NCBI RefSeq assembly: GCF_016859285.1
Contig: NC_053415.1
Location: 16,749,001 to 16,813,000 of the forward strand
Direction of reading: 5' to 3'
DNA: 64,000 nucleotides
DNA from: Xiphias gladius
Taxonomy: Eukaryota; Chordata; Actinopteri; Istiophoriformes; Xiphiidae
How positions within the stretch are numbered: the first letter of the stretch is position 1; every line of letters begins with the position of its first letter. A program made the position numbers and the translations under genes. This document shows positions 1 through 12,000 of this stretch, piece by piece. The notes beneath the pieces were generated by a model, which was given only the letters and a program-made list of their open reading frames with translations, ran no database searches and was not told the DNA's origin.

Positions 1-800
1 GCTCTAGATGAGCTATGAGAGTCATCTGTGTCATTTAGGGTGCCAACACTGCATCGCACTTTGTCGGAATCTCAAATGCCACACCTCTCCCCATAGAGAC
101 TCATATATTTGTTGCATTAGTGCAGTCGGTTTATCTTTTCTCTGTGGAAAAAAACTGAAAAAATGACTCCATAATACGACAGGAGCCTGTACATCTGAGT
201 CTGACCATGTGTAATTACAGTAGCTCCCACTGCGCAAGAACCTCCATCCGCTAAGCAAACACGTTAATGAGTGTTTGTTTTACATTAGTGTCACTTCCTG
301 CCCCCGTGAATCTCTTATCGGTGCAGCCAACCAGAACGGTCTACAGCGATGCAACTACGATTCACCAGAGAATATATTTTCTACACAGACTCCCTCACTG
401 AATTTGGGAATACTGAATTTTTTTGGATGGACCCACTCACAGTGAACGGGCAGCCACATATCTCTGACACACGATGTTATTTCCACATGCTTTATTCATA
501 GTTATCTGTTGGTTTGTAACTGATAGTTTTTCTTACCCTGTGGCAGCTATTTTCCACATGGCCTGGTTCACCATGCCTCTTCATGCTCGTCTCGTGGATG
601 AGTGGCTTCTCAGGGGGATCCTCTTGGCCCACATACCACTGCCACGCGTTCAGAGATCAGCACTCAGGGGGTTAAAGGCTTTTATTCAAATCATAGGCTT
701 ATTCATTTAACCGTACGGGTGCTGGGTGTGATGAGAAGCCATTGTTTGCTCTTTGTGCCCTCTCCCTGTGCCCCCCCACCCCTGCCCTCACTCTCTCACT

Positions 801-818
801 CACACACACACACACACA
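801..818. repeat. (CA)9 microsatellite
   Basis: Nine perfect CA units, preceded by a CT-rich run. Confidence 0.95.
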
Positions 819-893
819 TAAGTGTATCAAGCAAATTTACTCTCGGCAGGGTTGATTGATTATTGCTGCTAGATGGGGCCTCCTGCCTCCCAT

Positions 894-907
894 GTTGCCA
901 AGGCAAC
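894..907. promoter_or_regulatory. RFX X-box match
   Basis: GTTGCCAAGGCAAC is an exact match to the RFX consensus GTNRCC-N(0-3)-RGYAAC, with two near-perfect half sites and a 2-bp spacer. It lies about 2.1 kb upstream of the vangl1 start codon. RFX factors drive ciliary and ependymal genes. Regulation of vangl1 through this site is inference. Confidence 0.5.
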
Positions 908-2862
908 AGTGGACGCTCCAGATGTGGGTAAGAGATGAGCGATATGACTGTGCTCTGTCAAAATTCTGGTTTGTGTTTAAAATTTGATGCTCCAACGTCA
1001 GCTTTGATGCCGCTAGCGGTATGTTCTAGTGTGTTCAAGTGCATTATTTATTGAAGTCCTGCGTATCTACAGCCCTGTCTTCTTCAACATCATGCTCCCC
1101 TGCGTTTAATAGCACAAGCAACTGCATCAGTGGAGAATGATAGTCATGTTCACTGTCAGAGAAATTGTGCTTTCTGTCAACCGCATCATTTTACACCTGG
1201 AATGCCACAGGTCTGTGAGATAATACAAATTCTCACGTCTGTCTGACATAAGTAATACTATAGGTAGTGGCAATGTTAATACATCATTTATATGCATTAT
1301 ATGACAATCTTTAATGGAAAATCTGTGGTTTCACATATGCACCAGCCACATTTTCCATGATGGGTAATGGAAGGAAAGAAAAAAACGTTCATATCATCTT
1401 AATGGAAATCAGCTACATTGCATTGTCTTCTTCTAACCATCATTTCCAGAGCATGATTTCAACGCCGCTGTGGGGATTCACATCCTAAAGTGCTGAGCGG
1501 GCTATTTTAGTGTTTATATGCACCATTGGCTGCAGAGATAACAAATAGCCCCGTAAACAATGAGGGGGAGAATAATCCGAGTTAGTGAAATGAGACTGTG
1601 CCGGGGATGGTGATTGGCAGGTTGACAGGGTGTAGATTGAGGTCTAAATGAATGGTCATGCGTGGTGAAGCGCTAAACCATCCTCATGCATCCCACAGCA
1701 TACATTAAGGCCCAGGAAGTGAGTCTGGTAGTTTCAGTCCAACTTCATAACAACAGGACTGAGAGGTAGTTCAAATAGATATAAACCTCAGAATTTGAAC
1801 CATATTTTGTTAGATTTTTATTTTATGAACCGGGCCATAGCGGTCACCGAGGGAACTGAGAATGTTTGTTTATTTCATTCTATTTTATTTTTATTTACTT
1901 TTTTTGTAAATTTGTAGGGTTTAATACGGGGAATAATTCACATGTGAAATTAAAAATGTACACATGCAGGGCATATTATAAGTGAGTTCAGTCCACTGTT
2001 TTTAGCCTTCCAAATCATAAAGAACATTTACATGGAATTTCTAAAATCCAGGCTGCAGCCCTGGCTATCAAGGATCTTGTAAAAATAGGTGATATATTGT
2101 TTCAAATATTTTGACACACATTTCCTGTCACATCATCTAATAGCGCTAGTTGAAACTGGTTGCACTGGCCTCTATTGTCTCCCTAAAGCTTCTACAGCGC
2201 ATATGTCCGTAGTCGTATAGTTTTCTCGACTAAGAGTTGTATTTTTTTCACTTTTTATTTACCCTATATTTAACCTGGAAGTCTCTCGAGATGTATTATT
2301 CCGTTTACAAGAGAGGCCTGGCCAAAATGGCAGGATTAAGACAAAGTCAGAAAAACAGACATCGTTAATTAAAGAGGTGTTAAGGAAAGTGAGAGCTTGT
2401 CCATTTAAAACAGTTACATTCTGGTATGAAGGCCAAATAAAGTTTGTCTTGTGAGGAAGGAATATGTAGTTTTGCCAAGTTCAGAACCGAGTCTGGGGAC
2501 ACTGAAGATTATCCACCCATTATCCATCTTATAGCTGTAGACAGGAACAAGCATACAGAGGTAGACAAAAATCAACCTGCCTGGTCCATACATTAATGAT
2601 TGATAATTTCATGTGCAATGTCTACCTTCCCTACCAGCCCTACAGTACAGTATAATAAAAATGGGTGGTTACGCTGATATTTAGATCAGTGGTCATTCTG
2701 TTCTCCTTGGAAATGCATTGAATGATAAGAATCAGCACGATGCTGTACACTAATGCATCATCGCCTGCTAGCCTGGCTATGATATCTAATGCATTATTTG
2801 CTAGTCGAAGCAAGCTTTGAAGTCAACCTCCCTCTCTTACCCTCTGTCTCTCCATCTCTTAG

Positions 2863-3041
2863 GTCAATGTGGCTACTAAAGCGGTTCTCTGGGTTAGTAG
2901 TCAGTCGTCGTGGATTCCTGAGGCTCGTCTCTATAGCAACCCATTCCTCCTCCGGAGCATTGCTGCCAACTTACCCTCTCTGCCACACGACGAGTCTCTC
3001 CTCATCCCCGTGGCCAATCACTGCCTCTGAACTGCGCCGGA
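2863..3041 (+). other. vangl1: vangl1 5' UTR part of the first coding exon
   Basis: This lies between a strong acceptor at 2861-2862 and the vangl1 ATG at 3042. It contains an upstream ATG at 2867 whose frame stays open to a TGA ending at 3052, overlapping the vangl1 start codon out of frame (61 codons). The exact 5' end of the exon is inferred from the acceptor alone. Confidence 0.6.
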
Positions 3042-6000
3042 ATGGACACTGAGTCGACCCACTCGGGCTACTCCTATCACTCCAGCCGCTCCGGGAGATC
3101 AAACCGACATGGGTATGTTTCCTGTTTGTCTGCCTTTCAATCAAACTGACTGTCTGCTTCTCCACTGTACCTTGTCTATACCTCCCTTGCTACGCCAGCC
3201 CTTGCTACGGCATTTTTATTGGAATGCCTTTGGTGCACGTTGAGTTTGTTGTGTTTGCCTTAAGTACGGGCGGGCCACATGTTGGATTTAGCGAAATAAA
3301 TGAGATGAGAGACTAAGAGAGAGACAGAGCAGGAGGATGCTAGAGATTGAGACAGAAAGAGCACATGGATTAGGGTCGTCACAGATGAGTGGCTCTAACC
3401 TATTTCAATGATTTACTCTGTCTACTCTGCAAATGAGAGAATCATTTGATTCCCGTCATGTCCATTCCTCACTCCTGCGATTGTCTGTCGGAATATTCAT
3501 TGCCCTCCCTTTCCACCATTTCCATCATTTTCAATCTGTCCATTACTTTCTTGATTTTTTGATGAATCATTTGGTCTATAAAATGTTGGGAAATAATAAA
3601 AACTGCCAATCACAATGACCTGAGTCTAAGGTGATGTCTTGTTAAGCAAGCAGTAAAAAACCCACTATTCAGCTTTTCATAGACATAAAATAGCAACACA
3701 TTTTCACAAGCTGGATCTAGAGATTTTTTTTTGGCATCTCAGCGTCAAACAAGATTTAAACAATTAATCAAATATCCACATTTGCTGGTTCAAATCTGAG
3801 AATTTTCGGATTTTGTCTGACATACAGTATGTGAATAAAATAAAAAAGTAACCTGAATTTTGGTTGGATATGGATTCTTAAACAAAACAGGAGATTTGAA
3901 CTCCCACTTCAACTTGGGCTTTAGCAAATTGTGTGGCATTCTTAACGTTTTTCCCAACATTTGATAGTCAAAACAATTAATCAAGAAAATAATGTCCACA
4001 CTAATCAATAATGAATATTTGAGTACATTAGTATACGTTTCCGACCTTATGTTTATGTGTTTATATTCCTGTTGTACCATACTTTGTGTTCATTGTGTGT
4101 GTGTTCATGTGTTTGTTTTCCAGGGATCGAAGCCGTGAGCGGCACAAGGCCAGCAGCAGTAAAGACAGCAGTCGCTCTGAGAGGTCCGTCATCATCAACC
4201 CCCCTGACACGCCATCCCAGGACTCCCCTGTTCACAACGGAGAGCCGCTGCCCGGAGAACCCACAACGGCAGCAGATCATGGAGATGAAGCCCAGGTATT
4301 GATACTGAAGTCGGTTAAAGTGCAGACTGGAGTAACACAAAAAGTGTATAACCTGAGAATGAGTGCAGGCTGTGTTTTTGAGAAGCATACTTTCAAACAG
4401 TCTCTGTAGGAATGACATTCCTTTAGAGTAAATCAGAAGGCCCAGTAATCCAGCTATGAACTCCGAACCATGACCTTATAAACTCGTCCCCACACAGCTG
4501 GCCACCCATTGCCACAGCGCCTGACGCATACTAACAGTGTTGACAAGGGATCAAATCGGTCAGAGGATTAGCATCCCTCTTGTATGCCTGGACGGATGTG
4601 TACGGACAATGCTGTGTGTATGCGTGTGTGTGTGATACTGGGTATAACTGTCATGCTTGATAGCTTTAAAGCAGGGCAAATTGGTACCAGTCATCCCATA
4701 AAACTGATTTTGCTGAGCTCTGCAAGCAAAATAGGTTTTAAGTAGTTTGATCATTGTTTAAAGAAATAGTTCTTGCCAAGAAAGCAAGCAGTAGATGAGA
4801 AGAGTCTCACTCTCTGGCCCTAAGATAAGCTAACTGTCTTCTGGTTCAAGCTTCATATGCAGTAGACAGATATGAAAGTTGTATCAGTCTTCTCATGCAA
4901 CTCTTAACAGGAAAGTGAATAAGTGTATTTCCCAAAATCTCAGACTACTCTTTTCGATGCAGGGGACCAGGTAACTTGCACTTGAAGTTAAAGAAAGCTA
5001 AGTGAGAAGCAAAAAGACATCTAGAGGAGGAAAAAAAGAGTTATAGATATTCTTCTTTAGAGAGAACTCTGCCTGAGGCTGCCTTCACAGGCTCTCTGAC
5101 CTACTTGAAATCTATAGAAAGAAGAGAGCATTTTATCTTTGTGTATGCACTGTTAGTTTGTGTGTAAGAAAAATAGAGAAGTGTGTGCATGTGAAGTGGC
5201 TGAGTACGAGCTGCCTGCAGAACGTGTACTTCCCCAAACCCGATAGTGTTATTTAACGTGATTAGGATTTGGACATGTCTTCAGCCAGACTTTTCTAACA
5301 TTTTCAAAGAGGTCTGACCTATTTTGCCGTCTCTCCTCAGCACCCCCTTCTCTCTGAGCAGCCACATTCCACGCTGTCACGTGATTGTCAGATCGTAGCT
5401 TACGTCCATTGTCGGCAGTGTAAGGTAATCTGCCATTGTATTGCATTAGCCCTCCAGACAAATGTGTCCAAATGGCACATCGGCACCACCACTACCGTCA
5501 CCACCATCACCGGAGTTCACCCCAGCCAGTGCTTTTTTGGAGCAGCTCTGTTTGAAACACTAACCGGCTCCAGTGCACTAACCGGCTCCACAGACTGAGA
5601 TTAGCCTCAACATCCAGCCAAATGGCACATTGAGGAAAGCTGATATGAATAATTCTCCATGTTTACATGCATGCCTATGACATAAGGATATGCTCTTGGA
5701 CCACGGCTTCTGTGTGTGTGTGTGAGTCATACAGAGAGCGCCAAATCTGTTACTGTGATTGTCCATGCTGCTTTGTGAGACTTAGATGCTCTGACTTTGT
5801 GCCAGAAGGCAGCAGCTTCAATTTCCTCACAATGTTAGCTCTAGCAACACCTGAGCGTATGGCGAGAAGCACAGACTCTTGTTTTATCGTTTCACACTTT
5901 CCTCCTTTCCCGTTTCTTCATAAAGATGGAGACACACCTACTTGCAGCTAACACACCAACAGCTTGTAATTTGAGGTAAACACAACCCCCAGCATCAAAG

Positions 6001-9000
6001 GAATGGAGTACACTGAAGCAAACCTGTCAGACGTTTTTTCAGTGGTTTTGTCTCACAGGCCCTAAGACTCATTCCAGCTAAAATACACACACACACAATG
6101 ACACTAATACCCTCACCAACACCAGCGCACACAAACCAACATGGAAGTGTCATTCCAACCTCCCCCCTAGGCCAGTGGGGCTTAGCCATTGTGTTTTGTG
6201 GCTGGCGGACGGTTGGCTGTGTTTATGTGTGAGTATCTGGGAGCAGGGCTAATCAGTATGTTGTTGTGTTGTGCTTTGTGACAGTGGAACAGGCCTAACC
6301 ATAATCCATATTCACCCTCTGCCAGATGAAAAGACTGCCAAGCAAGCAGGCAGCAGTCATGCTTCTCTCTCTCTCTCTCCTGTAACTCTTCTCTGCTTCA
6401 TTCCCGCTCAGTTATTTACACTTTCTCTTCACTTTACTGTATATGGAGATTAGGTCTGATTAGTGTAGCATTAATCTCGGGGAGTAATCCACTGGGTTTT
6501 AATGGCTGGTTTTAGCAGTGTATTAGCTCAGTCAGTGATACACTGTTCCACTAAATGAGACAGTAGAGTGAAACCTTGTCTGTGTAAGCGCTTTGGCAGA
6601 GAGATTGTGTGGAGACTGAAATATTCAGACTGCACCTAAATGGAGGCTGACGCACACTATGAACTATTTTGGTGCATATGTTTAAGTGAACTGTATAAAA
6701 TTTGTAGTTGAAATTTATTTAAGAGCAAGGCACACTAGGCTAGCTGATTTGGAAGGCGGCCTTTTACATGTGCAAAGGAGAAGCATCCACACTACTGTTT
6801 TGAGGTTGCTTTAGTAAACATCTGCAACCATACTAAAACGATAATAAAACAAAATCAAATATATCCTCGTCTTCCTCCTCTTTCAGTCCATGAACAATAA
6901 AACGGTGCCTCATGGCCAACATCAGGTGAGGAGTGGCACAGCAAGTCTGGTTTCTCTGCCGAGTCTGAGCTAGTTAAACCTATGAAGCGTTCCCTCCTGC
7001 TCTCTGTGCTTTAGAGGAATTATTTGACGTGTTGGGAAATATGCTTATAGGCTTTCTTGCCGAGCGCTAGATGAGCAGATTGTCTCAGACTGTATCTATC
7101 TGTTCAATATAAACTCAGGTTAGTTTAGTTGCCAGACAACCAGCAGAGACTCCAGGTAGTCACTGCACCCAGCCATGAAAAACTCCCACACAAAACCACC
7201 TATAAAACACAAATTGCCGTTTTTACACTTTGGTTTTTGCACAAATAAAACAAAGGAGATATAATGCGTTAAATAGTGAGCCTTAGAGGTGCCAAACTGT
7301 TTTCCCCTGTTCTCCATTCTGGCAAAGCTAAGCTACGGGCTGCTGGCTCCAGCTTCGTATTTATCGTACAGCCGTAAGTGTGATATCAATCTTCTCATCG
7401 AAATCTCACCAATGAAGTGAAGAGGCATATTTCTCAAAATGATGAGCCGTTTCGTTTAATACTGCCAAAGTCAATTCAGCTACGCTGCTGCCCTGCGGCG
7501 TGAGCCCCTAACTTGTGATTTAGAAAGTCATCTTGAGGAATGGTTGTGAATGCAGGCTTAATGACTACACCTGTGCCATGTGATTGGTTAAATTGATGTT
7601 TAAAATGAGTGATCATGGGAGGACAGAGGCAACTGAAAATACTACTTACATTAATTTTGCTGCCAAATAGTGCCCAACTGTGTCTGAGCATAATTAGATC
7701 CTAATTTTCTAAAAGCTTTGTTATATCCCTTCCGCACAAAAAGCCAAGGGGAGCAATTTCAGATTTATTTAGATTTTGAGTGACAAAAAAGCTCAGCTTA
7801 GTGTGGAGAGAAAAGGAATTTATTTCCAAATTTAGCCGGCTTTTTGTTTTTAAAAGGACTATTCAGCATCTGTTGAAGTGTGGAATGGCACAGATCACAT
7901 GACAGTTCACAGATCCTGTTCTAAAGGTTGGGACCCTGTTGACGACACTTGGCTTAAGAGAGAAAAGGAGCTGAATAAAAAGGGGAGCTGAATAAAAAGG
8001 AGGCCGAGCAGTAAATGGAGCTGACGTTACACTTAACTAAGCTGACCTCCGGTATCATACATTACTCTGGCAGACAGACTTGCGCCTTCACCACTGCCAT
8101 CCCCCTCTCTCCCTTTTCCTGCATCTCCTCTTCTCATGCTCATTCATCTTTTGGCTCCTGTTGGCATCCCGCGCTAGAGCCTGGCTCCGTTAATTGGCTG
8201 TGAGCAGTAATGGAGGGTGGAATTTATATTTATGTTTAATTTGCATTTTCCTGATTGGAAATATGCAAACACAACGTTGATTTCATATTTCTTGTTCCAC
8301 AAATAGCAGCAGGGCTCACTCAATCAGACAAACTTCATATTAACTTCTAAATAGCCTGAAATGGCACAGTTTACATCGGGATACAGACAAGTGAAAACTA
8401 ATGTCACTGTTGTTTCCCTGCAGGTTCATCAGATACTCAGGCCCACATGGCTTGAGTATTAGGCTTTACCGACTGACAGGCTTAGGTGTACGTGTCCACA
8501 CGTGTGTTCAGCTTGTCATTTTTTTATCCCTCATCCCTCTCTCTGCAGCTGCTACTCCTGTCATTCGTTGTAGCTGGAGATACATACAATACAGTGACAC
8601 TCCTGGGGACAATGAATGGCTAATTACATGAATTGATGACAGGCGCCTAAAAAAATAAATGGCTCCTCAGAACAGACTCGTCATTAATTTATTCTCCCTC
8701 GTTTCTTTGTTGGAAAGATTTATGCTTTAAATGACCCCACTGGCAAGGGAGAACAAAACTGTGACTCTAATTTGCAATGATGGGCCTGGAAAGCTTGAGC
8801 TTTTGTTGTTGTGATTCAGTGTGTGTATGCGTGTGTGTCTGTGTGTGTGTGTACCTTCATATGTCGGCATGTGCAGCTTCCTGCCAAATTGAGCATTACT
8901 GCAGATCCCATCCTGTCATCCCATATTACTTCAATGGGACTTTGAAGGCTTGTCATAATGAGGCAAAACTCCAAGAAAATGTCTCTAAATAGCATGAAGA

Positions 9001-12000
9001 ATGTGCGGGGTGCATCTGGCTTTCTCATGCATAGAAGGGAGTAAAATAGGAAAATTGAAGCATTGTTGTCCGTTTTAGGTTTATATTTACCAGTTGATTT
9101 GCCAGTTTCTTGTGAATTTTATTCTGGTTTTAGTTATTTTAATGGTGTTTTATTTGCCTAGGTTTTGAGATATCTGTCTCAGATTTCCTCCTCTAACCAA
9201 AAACAAAAGAGGTGAACAGATTTTCTTTTTCTGGGGTGCTCACAGCATTAAAAAAGGCATTTAAAGCTCCACTTAGCAGTGTTTTAGTGCCAGTGGACTA
9301 AAAGACTATATGAAATGTGAAAGGTGTCGCCAATAGAAACAATTCCACAGAAAATTATCACCAAAATCTGCAGTTCCCCTCAGCTCTACAGAGCATTTTA
9401 GCAGCTTTCAGCTCCCTGTTTGGGTATTCTGGACCACAAAGTCTGTTCTCATCAGTCTCCAGCGGAGAGAAATAGTTGTTTTTCTTAGAAAAAAGTTCTG
9501 GTGAACCTACTGTATGCTACCTCCCCAGCAACAAAAGACATACAGACAAAGTTCACAACTTTTCAAAAAAAAAAATCAGTTGATGCAGCTTTAAAAGACT
9601 CAAAAATCAGGTTTTTTTGTTTGTTTTGTTTCGATTTCAAATTAAGTGAACTGACCCTTTAAGTGCCAACATTGACATCACAAAAGCACATCTTTCCTTC
9701 ATCTTTCTTTTCTACTTCCCCTTTCAGGATGATAACTGGGGAGAAACCACCACCGCAGTGACAGGCACCTCAGAGCTGAGTGTTTCACAGGAGGAAGTGG
9801 TTGGACTGGGGAAGGGGATACAGGACCGGACCCAAGGCTTCCGTCGCTATCTTCCCCTAGCTGTGGGCTCGTGCGTGGGGCTGCTGGTGCTGGCCACACC
9901 CCTGGTCTTCCTGCTCCTTCCAGCTGCAATGTGGCCCGACAGACTGCAGGCTTGTGGTGCGGCCTGCGAGGGCCTCTTCCTCTCCATCTCCTTCAAGCTC
10001 CTAATCCTCCTGGTGGCCATTTGGGCCCTGTTTCTCCGATCAGGCCGCGCCAGCCTGCCCAGGGTGTGTGTGTACCGTGCATTCCTCACCACACTCACAC
10101 TCCTGCTCACCATGTCCTATTGGCTCTTCTATGGGGTCAGGATCCTGGATGCACAGGTGGGTTTGAGAATGTGCTATTATAGAGTTATACAAAAGTATTT
10201 TTTATGGCTATAAAGATTACATGTACTCTGTCATTTTTTACGTTTTTATTTTTTAGGTATTTGTTTCATGTTACTGCCATTCCAGGTTTTAAATTTTGGG
10301 TTTTTTTTGTTGTAATTTTAGAGTACATTCAAAAGTTGAAGGGATTCATTTTAAACAATGGTGAGGCTGGTCCATCAGAGCTGTGTAGTTATCTGAAAAA
10401 AAATTCACAACCAATTAGAATCTGTCACTCTCTGGGGCTATTGTATGATCATTTTTATGTTATCTCTTCTTATTTGAGCTAACAAATGGTCGTCATTAAG
10501 CTAAGGGAAAAGATATTTATTATGACTTTCATTCGTAGACACTAGTTAATATGTATAGCAAAATCGTGCATTGTGCAGTGTGTAGCCTACATTAAAAGGA
10601 CTTTTGATACAAATAAGAGTGTAATTCATAAGAGGACTTTTTTAAACACCATTTTAGATAGCTCTTGGATTGTTTTTAAAGTGGCCTTTTAGGTTTTTTC
10701 TACAATACAATCTTTTATATGTTCAATTTATTATAAATGTTTTGTTTATTTTTTTTGCATGTAACTGCTGTTATCGCTTCCTATCTCACCCATGACTGTT
10801 TTGATAACAGGGAAAATTTTTCATCTCCGTGACACTTTCCTGGTTAAATTCAGGTGAAATAAAATAAAAGAAGACATTTTCGTCCAACCAAAGTGAATGT
10901 GTCATTAAACATGTGATGTGGTCTAAGCAGGATGAGGACTACCACGGTATCGTCCAGTTTGCCGTGTCCCTCGTGGACTCCCAGCTGTTTGTCCACTACC
11001 TGGCCGTGGTGCTGCTAGAGCTCCGCCAGCTCCAGCCCTGCTACAGCGTGTGTGTTATCCGCTCAACAGACGGAGAGACACGTCACTACAACATAGGACA
11101 GCTCAGGTATGCATGCTCATTCGCTTTAATGACCTTGTCTATGTGTAATCTATTTATGCAGTTCCTAACGAAACCCAAGAAAGCCGAAGATATAAAATAA
11201 GCCTTAACAATGTTACATGTGGATATAACCTCTGTGTACAGTACACATTGAGATACACACAGTGGCACTTGGTCACAGTCATTACACTCTACCATGCTGA
11301 AGTATGTGTGTAATTGGAGACCCATGTCCACAGGGAAGATTGGCACAGGCAGTAATTGAGTTACGCATCAACCTCCTCATGTAGTTTGCTCAAGGCGTGC
11401 TATTCTAAGAGTCTGGGGGGAGGGATGAGAAAGTGCCGGACACAGGCACTCATCCTATGGCTGTCTTACTTTGTTTCTGCTCTGGACAAGTGTGTGACTA
11501 CGAACGGACAAGGAGACAACATTGGTAATTAGATAAAAGTCTGTGTCATGCGGCTAAAAACATAATTAGTTTCTAATTTACAGTCTTCTTCTTGGTGTGA
11601 AGACCTGTTCAGGAGGCAGAGACGGACTAAGTACACATCGAAAGAAAAAAGACAGTATCTCTGGTTCTGCTGCATCAATATCAGCTGCTTTATCAGGCAA
11701 AAAAAAAAGATCAAAAGAATCAACAGAACGTCTTGTTCGTCTAAAGACTCACTATTTAATGGATTCAAGGGCATTATTCATAATATATGTCAGCCATAAT
11801 GTAAATCATATTCCTACTGTCTCTGAGTTTCTGTCTCTCTGTCCTTCTCTCGTTTTGCACAGCATTCAGAGGGCTGCTCTGTCCATTTTGGAGTATTACT
11901 ACAGAGATTTTCCACTCCATAACCCAGCACTTCTCTCTGCCGCGAAGCACCGTGCTGCCAAACACCTGGCTGGGTTAAAGGTCTACAACGTAGACGGTTA

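Larger units (their letters stand above)
1..2862. other. Upstream or intron 1 of vangl1, no gene recognised
   Basis: Short open frames of 60-96 codons occur on both strands, but none resembles a protein I know and none has convincing splice sites. The stretch ends at a good splice acceptor (pyrimidine-rich CTGTCTCTCCATCTCTTAG, ag at 2861-2862), so it is intron 1, or intron 1 plus promoter, of vangl1. The first untranslated exon was not identified. It holds a CA microsatellite at 801-818 and an exact RFX X-box at 894-907. Confidence 0.5.

Noticed and set aside
3785-3800. GGTTCAAATCT resembling a tRNA T-arm
   Set aside because: No acceptor stem, D-arm or anticodon arm at the right distance.
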